A stretch of DNA of 64,000 nt from Chroococcidiopsis sp. CCMEE 29 (lineage in GTDB: Bacteria; Cyanobacteriota; Cyanobacteriia; Cyanobacteriales; Chroococcidiopsidaceae). Within the stretch, counting starts at the first letter, position 1. Every line of letters starts with the position of its first letter. Of this stretch, positions 36,741 through 46,419 are shown one piece after another. The translations under genes and the position numbers were made by a program. The stretch is from contig NZ_CP083761.1 of the NCBI RefSeq assembly GCF_023558375.1, forward strand, positions 2,660,001 to 2,724,000. Reading direction: 5' to 3'. Below the pieces are notes generated by a model that was given only the letters and a program-made list of their open reading frames with translations, did not search any database and had not been told where the DNA came from.

Positions 36741-39700
36741 ATGAAAATCATCCACGGTACCTGGATTCCTTTTGCCGAAGCTGATTTCATTCAAAACGGG
36801 GCATTTTACCTGTGGGTAGAAACCCCAATTGCCAAAAAACGCCGCAGCACTCATCAGCGCACCCATCCTAATCATCTTTCCAAAACCGATTTAGAAGCCT
36901 TTTTAACGAATGAACTAGGGATTGCACCAGCGCCCTATAACAAGATTAGCGACAATATTTCTACCCAGCACTTTGCTCTGCCCACTGCTAATAATCAGCC
37001 CCTGCCATCGCCGGAATTAACCAGATATCTCGAAGCTGAAATTGTCGAAGACTATGAAGGATTTGAATATTGGGCAATTGATTGTTATCAAGTGAATACC
37101 AAGGTTAAAAGTGGGATTTATAGCCATAATCAGGTGAGCAATGTAATTAAACTGCTAAATGACATTCATTTCCTGGCTTTAAACAATACTTTTGAAATTC
37201 AACTCGGCTCAGACATTGTATTTTGGTATCACTACACCCAGTCTTTTAAACAATTTATTCTCAAAGACCAATATATACCTGCACTAAAATATCGCGAGCT
37301 GCCTTCGGTCAAGAATAAACGTAAACAGCAAGTTAATCAATTTGAGATTTATCCAGCCTGGGAAATTATTTCTGATAAATACGAGTTAGAAATCCAAAGA
37401 TTTACAGATTATATGCCCTTGATTTGTGTTGCCGGCAGTCCCACCGCCAGCGCTACAGTTGAATTCTTTGCTAAAGAAACCCTACTCCGCCACTTTTCTG
37501 AATGGCTGCTAGATCAAATTGTCAGCAATACACCCTCTACGGCTACATTTGATGCCACGCTTTCCGGTTCTTTCCTCCAAAGCTGCTTTTCTCCCCGTAG
37601 GGACACCCCCCAGAAAACTAATCAGGCTTTGGAAGAATACAAACAATGGTACGCCTGGAAAGAGAAAATCACCCGTACCCAAACTGCGACTCCCTTTGAT
37701 CTGTGTTTTCAATTGCAAGAAGCTCCTGCCAATCAAGTGGATAATTGGCAAATCCAGTTTCTGGTAGCTGCCAAACAAGACCCGTCCCTAAAGCTATCCC
37801 TAGCCGATTATTGGGATATGAATCAGAAAGCTAAAAAAGGCTTGGTCAAGCACTTCGGCAAAGACTTTGAAACTAATCTGTTATTAAATCTGGGATATGC
37901 TGCTCGGATGTATCCTCAACTTTGGCAGGGACTAGAAACAGATCAGCCTATTGGGTTGCAACTTAAGCTAGAACAAGCCTTCGAATTTCTGAAAGAAAGT
38001 GCCTGGGTGCTGGAGGATGCAGGCTACAAAGTCATGGTTCCCGCTTGGTGGACTCCTGAAGGTCGTCGCCGCGCTAAGATTCGCTTAAAAACTTCCTCTA
38101 ACCGAGCTAAAGCTAAAACATCTGGCAAAGGATACCTTAGTCTAGACTCTCTGGTGCAATATCAATACGAACTGGCGATCGGGGGTCAGGTTGTCACTCA
38201 ACAAGAATGGCAACAGCTAGTCAATGCTAAAACGCCACTGGTGCAATTTCGCGGTCAGTGGTTGGAACTAGACCAGGATAAGATGCAGCAGATGCTGGAA
38301 TTCTGGCAATCTCATGCCCAAGAACAACCAGAAATGACGCTGCTAGATTTGATGAAACTAGGGGCGGAATCAGAAGATGAGCTAGAAGTTGACCACGACG
38401 ATACTTTAGCGGCAATGATGACCAAGCTGCAAGACAAAAGTAAGCTTGAGCCAATTCCAGATCCGCCGAAATTGCAAGGTAGTCTACGGGAATATCAAAA
38501 ACGGGGGGTTTCTTGGCTGCAATATTTAGAAGCGTTGGGCTTGAACGGTTGCTTAGCAGATGATATGGGGCTGGGAAAGTCGGTGCAGGTGATTACCCGA
38601 CTGGTGAATGAAAAGGAGTCGATAGAATCGGTATCACCGACGCTATTAATTGCACCCACGTCAGTTGTGGGGAATTGGGTGCATGAAATTGCCAAATTTG
38701 CCCCGCATCTGCGAGCGATGATACATCACGGTAGCGATCGCCTCAAACAGGAAGCTGAATTTAAGGCAGCCAGCCTCAATCACGATATTGTCATTACCTC
38801 ATTTACACTGGCTCGGAAAGATGAAAAACTCTTGAGCAGTGTGGAATGGCAGCGAGTCGTGCTAGATGAAGCGCAAAATATCAAAAATCCCAAAGCTGCT
38901 CAAACTCGTGCCATCCTGAAACTGCCAGCTAAACATCGGCTGGCTTTAACTGGGACACCAGTAGAAAACCGCTTACTCGATTTGTGGTCTATCTTTAACT
39001 TTCTCAATCCTGGTTATTTGGGCAAAGAAGCCCATTTCCGCAAGTCGTTTGAGATTCCCATTCAAAAAGACAATAATCGAGTCAAATCTACTACTTTGAA
39101 AAAATTAGTAGAGCCGTTTATTTTACGTCGGGTTAAGACTGACCAATCAATTATCAATGATTTGCCGGATAAAGTTGAACAAAAACTGTTCTGCAATCTG
39201 ACTAAAGAACAGGCTTCTCTGTATGAAGCTGTAGTCAAGGATATAACTGAGCAAATTGCTGACACTGAAGGGATTCAACGCAAGGGGTTAATTTTATCCA
39301 CCCTGTTGAAGCTGAAACAAGTCTGCAATCATCCCGCACAGTTTTTACAAGATGGTAGCGATTTTTCCCCAGAGCGATCGCACAAACTCAGCCGCTTGGC
39401 GGAGATGGTGGAGGAAGCGATCGCCGAAGGAGAAAGTCTGTTAATTTTCAGTCAATTTAAGGAAGTTTGCGATGCTTTGGAGAAATACCTCAAGCATACT
39501 TGCCACTACAACACCTATTACATTCATGGAGGAACTAATCGTAATAAGCGGGAACAAATGATTGCCGATTTTCAAAACCCCGAAACTGAACCATCGGTGT
39601 TTATCCTCTCACTCAAAGCTGGAGGAGTTGGCATTACCCTCACTAAAGCTAATCATGTATTCCACTTTGATCGCTGGTGGAACCCAGCAGTGGAAGATCA

Positions 39701-39920
39701 AGCAACAGATCGGGCTTTTCGGATCGGTCAGAAGAAAAATGTTTTTGTCCATAAATTTGTTGCTATTGGCACTTTAGAAGAACGCATTGATCAGATGATT
39801 ACAGACAAGAAAAAGCTGTCCTCTGCCATTGTTGGTAGTGATGAATCCTGGCTTACCGAACTCGACAATGAAGCCTTTAAGCAATTAATTTCACTGAATA
39901 AAGCTGCAATTTTGGAGTAA
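36741..39920 (+). CDS. SNF2-family DEAD/DEAH-box helicase
   Basis: 1059 residues. The N-terminal half (about 1-550) is the bacterial SNF2-associated region, with little recognisable motif. The C-terminal half is the ATPase: motif I DDMGLGKSVQVI, motif II DEAQNIKNP, motif III ALTGTPVENRLLDLWSIFNF, and motifs V-VI in LKAGGVGITLTKANHVFHFD followed by DQATDRAFRIGQ. DNA translocase activity is inferred from the family. It is followed after five bases by the SWIM-domain gene, the usual partner. Confidence 0.92.
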   Translation: MKIIHGTWIPFAEADFIQNGAFYLWVETPIAKKRRSTHQRTHPNHLSKTDLEAFLTNELGIAPAPYNKISDNISTQHFALPTANNQPLPSPELTRYLEAEIVEDYEGFEYWAIDCYQVNTKVKSGIYSHNQVSNVIKLLNDIHFLALNNTFEIQLGSDIVFWYHYTQSFKQFILKDQYIPALKYRELPSVKNKRKQQVNQFEIYPAWEIISDKYELEIQRFTDYMPLICVAGSPTASATVEFFAKETLLRHFSEWLLDQIVSNTPSTATFDATLSGSFLQSCFSPRRDTPQKTNQALEEYKQWYAWKEKITRTQTATPFDLCFQLQEAPANQVDNWQIQFLVAAKQDPSLKLSLADYWDMNQKAKKGLVKHFGKDFETNLLLNLGYAARMYPQLWQGLETDQPIGLQLKLEQAFEFLKESAWVLEDAGYKVMVPAWWTPEGRRRAKIRLKTSSNRAKAKTSGKGYLSLDSLVQYQYELAIGGQVVTQQEWQQLVNAKTPLVQFRGQWLELDQDKMQQMLEFWQSHAQEQPEMTLLDLMKLGAESEDELEVDHDDTLAAMMTKLQDKSKLEPIPDPPKLQGSLREYQKRGVSWLQYLEALGLNGCLADDMGLGKSVQVITRLVNEKESIESVSPTLLIAPTSVVGNWVHEIAKFAPHLRAMIHHGSDRLKQEAEFKAASLNHDIVITSFTLARKDEKLLSSVEWQRVVLDEAQNIKNPKAAQTRAILKLPAKHRLALTGTPVENRLLDLWSIFNFLNPGYLGKEAHFRKSFEIPIQKDNNRVKSTTLKKLVEPFILRRVKTDQSIINDLPDKVEQKLFCNLTKEQASLYEAVVKDITEQIADTEGIQRKGLILSTLLKLKQVCNHPAQFLQDGSDFSPERSHKLSRLAEMVEEAIAEGESLLIFSQFKEVCDALEKYLKHTCHYNTYYIHGGTNRNKREQMIADFQNPETEPSVFILSLKAGGVGITLTKANHVFHFDRWWNPAVEDQATDRAFRIGQKKNVFVHKFVAIGTLEERIDQMITDKKKLSSAIVGSDESWLTELDNEAFKQLISLNKAAILE

Positions 39921-39925
39921 TTATT

Positions 39926-40765
39926 ATGGCTCAATTTAGCCGTACTTGGTGGGGCAAGCGGTTTATTCAAGCTCTAGAACAATTCACCGACTCAGCTAGA
40001 CTAGGACGCGGACGTTCTTATGCCAATGGTGGGAAAATTATTGAATATAAAATTGATAAAAACACAATTACTGCTAAAGTAAGGGGTTCAATCAATCCCT
40101 ATTTTGGGGTTTACAAAGAACCGAGATATAATACAACAATTGAAATCACACCGATTGCTAAAACTAGCTGGTCAAAAGCAATTAAATCCATCTCATCAAA
40201 AGCCAGCTTGGTTTCAAAACTGTTGATGAATGAGGTGCCGGATAATATTGAATCAGCTTTTTCTGACTTAGGATTGCATCTTTTGCCCTATAGTAAAAAA
40301 GATTTTAAAACAAGTTGTAGCTGTCCAGATTATGCAAATCCCTGTAAACATATCGCGGGTGTTTACTACCTAGTAGCATCTCAACTAGATCGTAATCCAT
40401 TCCTCTTGTTTGAACTCAGAGGGTTATCTAAGGATGAACTACAAGCAGAACTAGCTAAATCGCCTCTAGGACAGGCTTTATCTTCAGAGTTAACTGCTCA
40501 AGAAGTTCCCTTGGTATCTGCAAAATCTTACTATACCAAACTTGAAAAAGTAGCTGTGACAGAAAAGGTTAATCCTAGAGAATTTTGGCTCGGTACTAAG
40601 CGACTGCCATCCAACATTGAAGTGGCTGAACCAGCTAGCATCCTAGCCATTTTAATTAAGAAACAGGGAGATTTTCCCGCTTTTTGGCAAAAAGATACTT
40701 CGTTTATCTCAGTGATGGAGGAATTGTATCAGCGGGTGAAAACAAAAAATCGAGAAGTGATGTAA
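39926..40765 (+). CDS. SWIM zinc-finger protein, partner of the SNF2 helicase
   Basis: 279 residues. The SWIM motif C-x-C-x(n)-C-x-H is at about residues 130-145: CSCPDYANPCKHIAGVYYLV. The N-terminus MAQFSRTWWGKRFIQALEQF is characteristic of this small family. In other cyanobacteria and actinobacteria it forms an operon with the SNF2 gene, as here; the pair probably acts on DNA, but the exact role is unknown. Confidence 0.9.
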   Translation: MAQFSRTWWGKRFIQALEQFTDSARLGRGRSYANGGKIIEYKIDKNTITAKVRGSINPYFGVYKEPRYNTTIEITPIAKTSWSKAIKSISSKASLVSKLLMNEVPDNIESAFSDLGLHLLPYSKKDFKTSCSCPDYANPCKHIAGVYYLVASQLDRNPFLLFELRGLSKDELQAELAKSPLGQALSSELTAQEVPLVSAKSYYTKLEKVAVTEKVNPREFWLGTKRLPSNIEVAEPASILAILIKKQGDFPAFWQKDTSFISVMEELYQRVKTKNREVM

Positions 40766-40767
40766 GG

Positions 40768-41337
40768 ATGAATACAAACCGAGCCATTTTTATTCCTGTG
40801 ATTCTTGGCACACCGCGCCAAGGACGGATGAGCGAATATGCAGCCAAATTCGTAGTAGGACAAGTCGCCAAGCATAGTGGAATTGAGACAGAGTTGATTG
40901 ATGTACGCGATATTCCCCTGTCAACGACGGATGCTGGGGAAGCAATCAAAGATTCTCAATTTTCTGAAACTGTCATGCGGGCAGATGCGTTGATTATCGT
41001 CACTCCAGAGTACAATCATGGCTATCCGGGTATGCTCAAGCACCTACTGGATACAAACCTGAAAGAATATATTCACAAAGCGGTTGGCATTTGCGGTGTT
41101 TCAGCCGGAGGATTCGGAGGGACTAGAGTAATTCAAAACCTGCTGCCAGTAATGCGGGAATTGGGATTAGTGACGATATTTTGGGACGTGAATTTCTCTA
41201 GCGTCCATAAATTATTTGATGACTCTGGTACGCTTTTAGATCAGTCATACATCCAGCGCACTGATAAATTTTTGCAGGAACTAATCTGGATGGCAAAGGT
41301 TTTGCGATACGGAAGGGAGAATGTTTCATTAGAGTGA
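40768..41337 (+). CDS. NADPH-dependent FMN reductase family protein
   Basis: 189 residues from the ATG at 40768, two bases after the SWIM gene. Flavodoxin-like fold: FIPVILGTPRQGRMSEYAAK, then the FMN-binding ALIIVTPEYNHGYPGMLKHL and GICGVSAGGFGGTRVIQNL. A longer reading frame starts at 40684 but that part overlaps the SWIM gene. A flavin or quinone reductase is likely; the physiological electron acceptor is not known. Confidence 0.88.
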   Translation: MNTNRAIFIPVILGTPRQGRMSEYAAKFVVGQVAKHSGIETELIDVRDIPLSTTDAGEAIKDSQFSETVMRADALIIVTPEYNHGYPGMLKHLLDTNLKEYIHKAVGICGVSAGGFGGTRVIQNLLPVMRELGLVTIFWDVNFSSVHKLFDDSGTLLDQSYIQRTDKFLQELIWMAKVLRYGRENVSLE

Positions 41338-41374
41338 GAGATTGGCGATCGCCAATTCCAAAATAGGAGGCTAT

Positions 41375-41560
41375 ATGCCAGAAGACCAAAAAATTGTATG
41401 CTCGAAGTGTGGTACCCAGATGAATCACCACGCTGATAAGCTTGACTTTACTACAGTCTTGACTGAACCTGACGCCATTAATCCTGAGTTTGGTGGCATC
41501 CTCGAACAAGTTCACACCTGCCCAAAATGTGGTAACACAGAAGTTCGCAGAGCTAGTTGA
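41375..41560 (+). CDS. Small zinc-ribbon protein
   Basis: 61 residues with two C-x2-C knuckles: IVCSKCGTQMNHHADKLDFT and HTCPKCGNTEVRRAS. The ATG at 41375 has an excellent Shine-Dalgarno TAGGAGG at 41364-41370. A start 11 codons upstream lacks one. Function unknown. Confidence 0.8.
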   Translation: MPEDQKIVCSKCGTQMNHHADKLDFTTVLTEPDAINPEFGGILEQVHTCPKCGNTEVRRAS

Positions 41561-41689
41561 ATTGACAGGGGGAGCGATCGCCAATCCAAACTAAACAGAG
41601 CTCAAGTTCTATTCCAATCTTGCGGTTCTTGCCCTTCTAGAAATCTCTCTGTACTTCAGGGGTTAACTGCTACGATTGAAACAGAGAAA

Positions 41690-41902
41690 TTGATTGAAAC
41701 TTATAACGTGACACAAACTACATTTAAGATTCAATCATTTTGGGATGCAGAAGCACAAGTTTGGCTAGCAACTAGTGATGACATTCCAGGGTTGGTGACT
41801 GAAGCTTCTACTCTTGAATCTCTTACACAAAAACTTCGAGAGATAATTCCAGAACTTATTAGAAGTGGAATACACTCAGGATTGACTCCAAAATTGCAAT
41901 AA
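41690..41902 (+). CDS. DUF1902 / HicB-like small protein
   Basis: 70 residues from TTG at 41690 (a GTG at 41708 is the alternative). The fold resembles HicB-type antitoxins: FWDAEAQVWLATSDDIPGLV followed by EASTLESLTQKLREIIPELI. No HicA toxin frame lies next to it, so it may be an orphan. Its 3' half overlaps the antisense end of the CTP-synthase-like fragment. Confidence 0.65.
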   Translation: MIETYNVTQTTFKIQSFWDAEAQVWLATSDDIPGLVTEASTLESLTQKLREIIPELIRSGIHSGLTPKLQ

Positions 41903-42236
41903 TACTGCTCGATTGCGGTCACTGCTCCATAAATGCTTGCGACTTGTGACTCCGCTACAAAATTCAAAGTCATTTCCCGTCCAGCGAGTGAACAGTCAAG
42001 CTTGGAGATAAAAAACTTAGAGGCGTAGGGATCGTACTCTGCGTTTTGAGCATCTTTGAACCCTAGAACATTGCGGGCATACTCAATGATGATGTCTTGA
42101 AAGCCGCCACACGTACCGAAACAAGGAATGTCATTCTCACGAGCATAGCGAATTGCCCATAGCGTCTTGTCCATATTTTTGTAAGGACTACCAGGTGCAA
42201 CCCAAATTCCAGAATAAACATCAAAGAGAGAATCGT
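41903..42236 (-). pseudogene. Fragment of a CTP-synthase C-terminal-region-like amidotransferase
   Basis: Reading from 42236 leftward: SLFDVYSGIWVAPGSPYKNM, then TLWAIRYARENDIPCFGTCG (nucleophile Cys in GTCGGFQ) and the block FQDIIIEYARNVLGFKDAQN. It is like the family annotated CTP synthase C-terminal region-related protein. About 50-60 residues are missing at the N-terminus, where a TAG precedes the homologous part, and the C-terminal glutamine-amidotransferase end with the catalytic His/Glu is lost. Decayed remnant. Confidence 0.65.
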
Positions 42237-42602
42237 TTATAGTTTCAGTTGAGATCCTGAGGGTGTTTGATTCTGTCTAGCACCTCTGGATCTAGCGCAG
42301 CTGGAGCGCTTCTGAGTTCAGCTTTTCAGCTTGATTCGGCGGTGTTTCGCTGTTATTCATGGCTTATTTTCCCCAAACTCATATGCCTCAGCTTAGGCTC
42401 GTCTTTTGCTTGGTACACAGTACCTTGAGGCTTAGACTGCTAAATATAATCTTATCCGCCTGTAGAATGTAAATCAATGTAAAAATAGTATTAAAATAAT
42501 GCAATTCTTGCATTGCAAACCTTAGTGAGGTGCGATCGCTATACACTCTAACGTTGAGCAAGCCGCAAACACAAAAGCCTATCTGTAACTTTCAGCAAGC
42601 TC
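42237..42602. other. Intergenic region with possible gene debris
   Basis: No convincing gene. On the minus strand the short peptides MNNSETPPNQAEKLNSEAL and AALDPEVLDRIKHPQDLN read in different frames and may be debris of a lost gene. The last 100 bases are the upstream region of the MFS transporter and contain one HIP1 site. Confidence 0.4.
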
Positions 42603-43862
42603 ATGCCTATTCACACAAATCACACAGAGGAAGCGAATCAAGAACAGAGATTAAAGCAGCACCATCGTTTGTTTTTGTTGCTTGCTGTGGCAGCAGGCTT
42701 GATCTTTTTCCAAGGCTACATGATCGCGCCGCTCATTCCTCGCTTGTCGAATGTTTTTCAGGTTCCAGAGCAGGAGATTGGTTTGATTGTCCCTGCTTAC
42801 ATGCTCTCCTACGCCCTTGCGGCACTCTTCTATGGGCTACTCTCAGATCGTTTTGGTCGTTGGCCAATCATCCGGACTTCACTATTGGTCTTTATCTTGT
42901 TCACAGCTCTCACCGCAACAGCACAGACTGCTACGCAAATGGTATTCTGGCGACTCTTAACTGGGCTGGGAGCGAGTGGTTTGATCCCGATGACGTTTGC
43001 ACTGATTGGGGATTTATTTCCCTTTCGCGAGCGCGGGAGTATGCTCGGCTTTGTGTTTGCTGCAATGGAAGGCGGAATGGCTTTAGGTTCGGCTGGAGGC
43101 GCCCTGCTTGAACCCTTTGTCGGCTGGCAGACACTGTTTATCGGCACCGCAGTCGCGGCGGCAGTAATTTTATGGCGCTTGCACCGCTACAGTGCGCTAT
43201 TTGATGCCCCTGACGTGAAGTCACTGCCGTCAATCCAGGAGGTTTTTGCTGGCTATCGCAGCGTGCTATCGACATTTCGGGGTAAGCGGACTTATGCCTA
43301 TGTGTTGTTGAACGGCATTTTCCACTCTGGGGTTTACACATGGCTGGGACTCTACCTAGTTCAGCGTTATGACTTAGGAGAAGTTGGCATTGGATTGGCG
43401 ATTTTTGGATATGGAGTTCCTGGTCTTATATTCAGTCCAGCTATTGGGCGAGCAGCTGACCGATGGGGGCGCAGATGGCTGATTCCTCCAGGCCTTGCTG
43501 TATCTGCTATTGCGGCGGCTGTTTTAATTTTTCAGGTTCCTTTAAGTATTACTACTGCGTCAATACTTGTTTTGTCTCTTGGCTATGACTTAACTCAGCC
43601 TTTGTTTGCCGGCATAGTAACTGACCTAGGTGGCAAAGAAAGCTTGGGACAGATCATGGGACTCAAAGTTTTTACCCTATTTACCGGGTTTGGCATCGGT
43701 AGCCTGCTATTTGGCGAAATACTGCTTTTGGGCTTTGGTCCAACACTGGCTATCTTTAGCGTTATGCAACTGTTAGCCGCTTTAGCTGCGATGCCGTTAT
43801 TTCGCTCTGAATATCCGCAGAGGAAGCACTACAATGACGATGACGAGGGCGATGAGGTTTAA
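42603..43862 (+). CDS. MFS transporter
   Basis: 419 residues with about 12 hydrophobic segments. The loop 2-3 MFS signature is GLLSDRFGRWPIIRTS and its second-half counterpart is GRAADRWGRRWLIPPG. Similar to drug/sugar efflux members. Substrate unknown. Transcribed toward the DUF1816 gene, which faces it. Confidence 0.9.
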   Translation: MPIHTNHTEEANQEQRLKQHHRLFLLLAVAAGLIFFQGYMIAPLIPRLSNVFQVPEQEIGLIVPAYMLSYALAALFYGLLSDRFGRWPIIRTSLLVFILFTALTATAQTATQMVFWRLLTGLGASGLIPMTFALIGDLFPFRERGSMLGFVFAAMEGGMALGSAGGALLEPFVGWQTLFIGTAVAAAVILWRLHRYSALFDAPDVKSLPSIQEVFAGYRSVLSTFRGKRTYAYVLLNGIFHSGVYTWLGLYLVQRYDLGEVGIGLAIFGYGVPGLIFSPAIGRAADRWGRRWLIPPGLAVSAIAAAVLIFQVPLSITTASILVLSLGYDLTQPLFAGIVTDLGGKESLGQIMGLKVFTLFTGFGIGSLLFGEILLLGFGPTLAIFSVMQLLAALAAMPLFRSEYPQRKHYNDDDEGDEV

Positions 43863-43863
43863 A

Positions 43864-44127
43864 TTACTTAATTAGTTGCCCTTCCTCACACATTGTTAAT
43901 ATGTCCGGCTTGCAGCGTTTAATCACGACTATGATTCCTTGGGCTCCTTCACTGTTAAGATCTTCAATATAGCCAGGGTAGGCAGCCTTCGCTTCCGCAG
44001 AGGTTTGAAAAGGTCCAAAATAGTAGACGCAGCGAGGCTTATTAGTAGTAATTTCTGCCCACCAAGCGCTGTTAAGGTCTTGCATGAAGCCGATTAATAT
44101 CTGTTTGCTTATGTTCAACAGTTTCAT
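43864..44127 (-). CDS. DUF1816 domain protein
   Basis: 87 residues from ATG at 44127 (MKLLNISKQILIGFMQDLNS). The cyanobacterial DUF1816 core is AWWAEITTNKPRCVYYFGPF and AKAAYPGYIEDLNSEGAQGI. Function unknown; members are small cyanobacteria-specific proteins. An 18-residue longer frame starts at 44181 but lacks conservation. Confidence 0.8.
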   Translation of the reverse strand: MKLLNISKQILIGFMQDLNSAWWAEITTNKPRCVYYFGPFQTSAEAKAAYPGYIEDLNSEGAQGIIVVIKRCKPDILTMCEEGQLIK

Positions 44128-44417
44128 TACAGATCTTGAGTAAGAGGCTTTGATATTCAACGTATCAGCTAAGCATATCAATTACTATTGTTACACTTAG
44201 CTTCTAAGAAAAGAAGGAAAGTGGTATTAAATTGAGCTGATAATGAGCAAGCTAAAAAAGCCACTAGCAAAATATTATAGACGCTTATTTTTTACTTGCC
44301 CATCCTCACGTATCAACCTTGTTAGTTATAAATAAAAAATTTAGTTCACTATGAACCTTAAACAATTCTGTTAGTAGTTCTTAGTTGGTATATTAACTTA
44401 TAAACAATAACAGAGTG

Positions 44418-45221
44418 ATGAAAGTTGCTACTTGGAATGTAAACTCTATTCGCACCCGTTTAGAGCAGGTGGTAGATTGGCTGCATCGCTATCCGGTTGA
44501 TGTCCTTTGTTTACAAGAAATCAAAGTTGTAGATCCAGAGTTTCCGCGATCGCCCTTTGAGCAACTGGGCTATCACGCTTATCTCGCTGGACAGAAAGCG
44601 TACAACGGTGTTGCCATCCTCAGCAATCAACAGTTGCAGGATGTTACTACTGGGTTCACACCAATCCTGGCTAACAGCGGAAATATCGCTCCGTCCCTAC
44701 TGGAAGATTTGGATGAGCAGAAGCGGATCATCACGGGTGTAATTGATGGCATTCGTATTGTCAATCTTTATGTTCCCAATGGTGCATCTGTGGGCAGTGA
44801 GAAATATGAATACAAACTTCGCTGGTTAAAGATGTTGCGGGAATACTTGCAAGTCCTGTTGCAACAATCAGCTAGCCTATGTGTTTGTGGCGATTTCAAC
44901 ATCGCTCTAGAAGACCAGGATATTCATACCCCAGCTACTCTTACGGGTAGTATCATGGCTTCTGAGCTAGAGCGCCAAGCCTTACGGGAAATTCTCGCCT
45001 TGGGATTAGCAGATGCCTTTCGCAAATTCACAACAGCAGGTGGGCACTTCACCTGGTGGGATTACCGAGCTGGGGCTTTCCGCCGCAATATGGGGTGGCG
45101 AATTGATCATCACTATCTCACTCCTGAGCTTTACAAACAGGCAAAGAATTGCATCATTGATGCCTCTCCTAGAAAGTTGCCAAAACCTAGTGACCATGCG
45201 CCAGTCATTGTTGAGGTTTAA
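44418..45221 (+). CDS. xth: Exodeoxyribonuclease III
   Basis: AP endonuclease/3'-5' exonuclease of base-excision repair. 267 residues: MKVATWNVNSIRTRLEQVVD, metal ligand Glu in CLQEIKVVDPEFPRSPF, VNLYVPNGASVGSEKYEYKL, CGDFNIALEDQDI, FTWWDYRAGAFRRNMGWRID and the C-terminal SDHAPVIVEV with the catalytic His. The ATG at 44418 is preferred to the GTG one codon earlier. Confidence 0.95.
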   Translation: MKVATWNVNSIRTRLEQVVDWLHRYPVDVLCLQEIKVVDPEFPRSPFEQLGYHAYLAGQKAYNGVAILSNQQLQDVTTGFTPILANSGNIAPSLLEDLDEQKRIITGVIDGIRIVNLYVPNGASVGSEKYEYKLRWLKMLREYLQVLLQQSASLCVCGDFNIALEDQDIHTPATLTGSIMASELERQALREILALGLADAFRKFTTAGGHFTWWDYRAGAFRRNMGWRIDHHYLTPELYKQAKNCIIDASPRKLPKPSDHAPVIVEV

Positions 45222-45248
45222 TTGTGATAGAGAGTATCAACACTGACA

Positions 45249-45872
45249 GTGAGTAGACGTAAGCGAAACTTGATCTTGGTAGTCACCGCCCTGACTGTGG
45301 TGAGCCTAAGCTTTTTAGGCTCAGAGGTTAAAAGCTCAGCTAACTTAAATAGATTCAGAACCCAGCCAGAGATAGCGCCGCAACTAATCGCCCAGACTGC
45401 TAGAACACGCGATGTTGGGCAGCAAGTTTATCAGCAGTTCTCCACTCTTCCACTAGAGAATAAGTATGTCAGCAAAGAGACTGGGCAGGTCGATGCAGAC
45501 AACACCTTAGTCAGTCGCCTGATTCGGTATCATGTCTATGTAAAAGGGCGACCTACCAATTATCGGCTGGATTGGAAACTGACTTTGGCCGATTATCTTG
45601 GTGCTAACGAATTGATGCAGGAGAAAGTGTATCCGGGGTATGATACTTTGCGCCAAAACCCGATAGAGGGCGATCGCGCTGCCATTGCACGTCTCAACCG
45701 CCAACAGCGAAATACTTTAGTTGAAACCCTCGTGAGCATTTTCAATCCCAATTCTCCAGCTTCAGCGCCAGATTCCGAAACTCCACCCCAGCAAAAAACA
45801 GCACCCAATCGAGAGGCAAGACCGATATTACCGCAGCCTCGACCCGGAGATGCCCAGTTGTTAATGCCTTAG
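45249..45872 (+). CDS. Exported conserved cyanobacterial hypothetical protein
   Basis: 207 residues starting at GTG 45249. An N-terminal basic stretch and hydrophobic segment (LILVVTALTVVSLSFLGSEV) look like a signal peptide or anchor. The middle is QVYQQFSTLPLENKYVSKET and VSRLIRYHVYVKGRPTNYRL; the C-terminus is proline-rich. Likely periplasmic or thylakoid-lumenal. Function unknown. It lies between xth and the DUF1818 gene. Confidence 0.72.
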   Translation: MSRRKRNLILVVTALTVVSLSFLGSEVKSSANLNRFRTQPEIAPQLIAQTARTRDVGQQVYQQFSTLPLENKYVSKETGQVDADNTLVSRLIRYHVYVKGRPTNYRLDWKLTLADYLGANELMQEKVYPGYDTLRQNPIEGDRAAIARLNRQQRNTLVETLVSIFNPNSPASAPDSETPPQQKTAPNREARPILPQPRPGDAQLLMP

Positions 45873-45881
45873 TTAATCTTT

Positions 45882-46247
45882 ATGGAGCGTGTTGTTAAGA
45901 GTGGCACGGGCTGGCGCATCGGCTGGAACCCTAACGCCACTGAATTTAAAGGTTTAGTGGGTGCAGATAATTGGGCGATCGAGCTAACCGAGGCAGAGTT
46001 GAATGATTTTTGTCGCTTATCAGCACAGCTGGTAGAAACAATGAACCAGCTAGCTAGTGAATTGATGGATGAGGAAAAAATTGCTTGTGAAGCCGAAAGT
46101 GATTTACTTTGGATAGAAGTAGAAGGCTATCCCCATGCTTACAGTCTACGTTTGCTCCTCAATACAGGGCGTTGTGCAGAAGGCTGCTGGGCTGCTGATG
46201 CCGTTCCAGGTTTAGTCCAAGCTGCTCAAATGCTCAAAATTTTCTAA
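45882..46247 (+). CDS. DUF1818 family protein
   Basis: 121 residues: MERVVKSGTGWRIGWNPNAT, LVGADNWAIELTEAELNDFC, WIEVEGYPHAYSLRLLLNTG and GCWAADAVPGLVQAAQMLKI, matching DUF1818, a small family confined to cyanobacteria and plastids. Function unknown. It is the last host gene before the integrated element. Confidence 0.85.
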   Translation: MERVVKSGTGWRIGWNPNATEFKGLVGADNWAIELTEAELNDFCRLSAQLVETMNQLASELMDEEKIACEAESDLLWIEVEGYPHAYSLRLLLNTGRCAEGCWAADAVPGLVQAAQMLKIF

Positions 46248-46295
46248 AATTCCTTCTGGTTGTGGCAAACACTATGTTACTATATATAGGCTGTA

Positions 46296-46369
46296 CGGGG
46301 CGTAGCGCAGCTTGGTAGCGCGCCACTTTGGGGTAGTGGAGGTCGTGGGTTCGAATCCCGCCGCTCCGA
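46296..46369 (+). tRNA. trnP: tRNA-Pro (anticodon GGG)
   Basis: Acceptor arms CGGGGCG and CGCTCCG pair with one G-T wobble; the anticodon stem is CCACT/AGTGG with loop TTGGGGT, anticodon GGG; the T arm is GTGGGTTCGAATCCCGC. The 3' end abuts an integrase gene, so this is the attachment-site tRNA of the element that follows. Confidence 0.95.
46341..46369 (+). other. Probable attL: 3' end of tRNA-Pro
   Basis: Integrases that use tRNA genes recombine in the 3' half and leave the tRNA intact with a direct repeat at the other end. The likely crossover lies in the T arm and acceptor 3' strand here. No second copy of this end is present to 64000, so attR lies outside the window. Confidence 0.45.
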
Positions 46370-46419
46370 TTGACTTTCAACTCTTAACCGCCATTTCAAA
46401 GTACTCAAACGGTACTCAA

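Noticed and set aside
41690-41902. A complete HicAB toxin-antitoxin pair
   Set aside because: Only the HicB-like half is visible; no small HicA-type frame stands on either side.
46312-46419. Upstream extension of the integrase frame through tRNA-Pro
   Set aside because: Those codons are the tRNA gene itself; the ATG at 46420 gives the normal integrase start.
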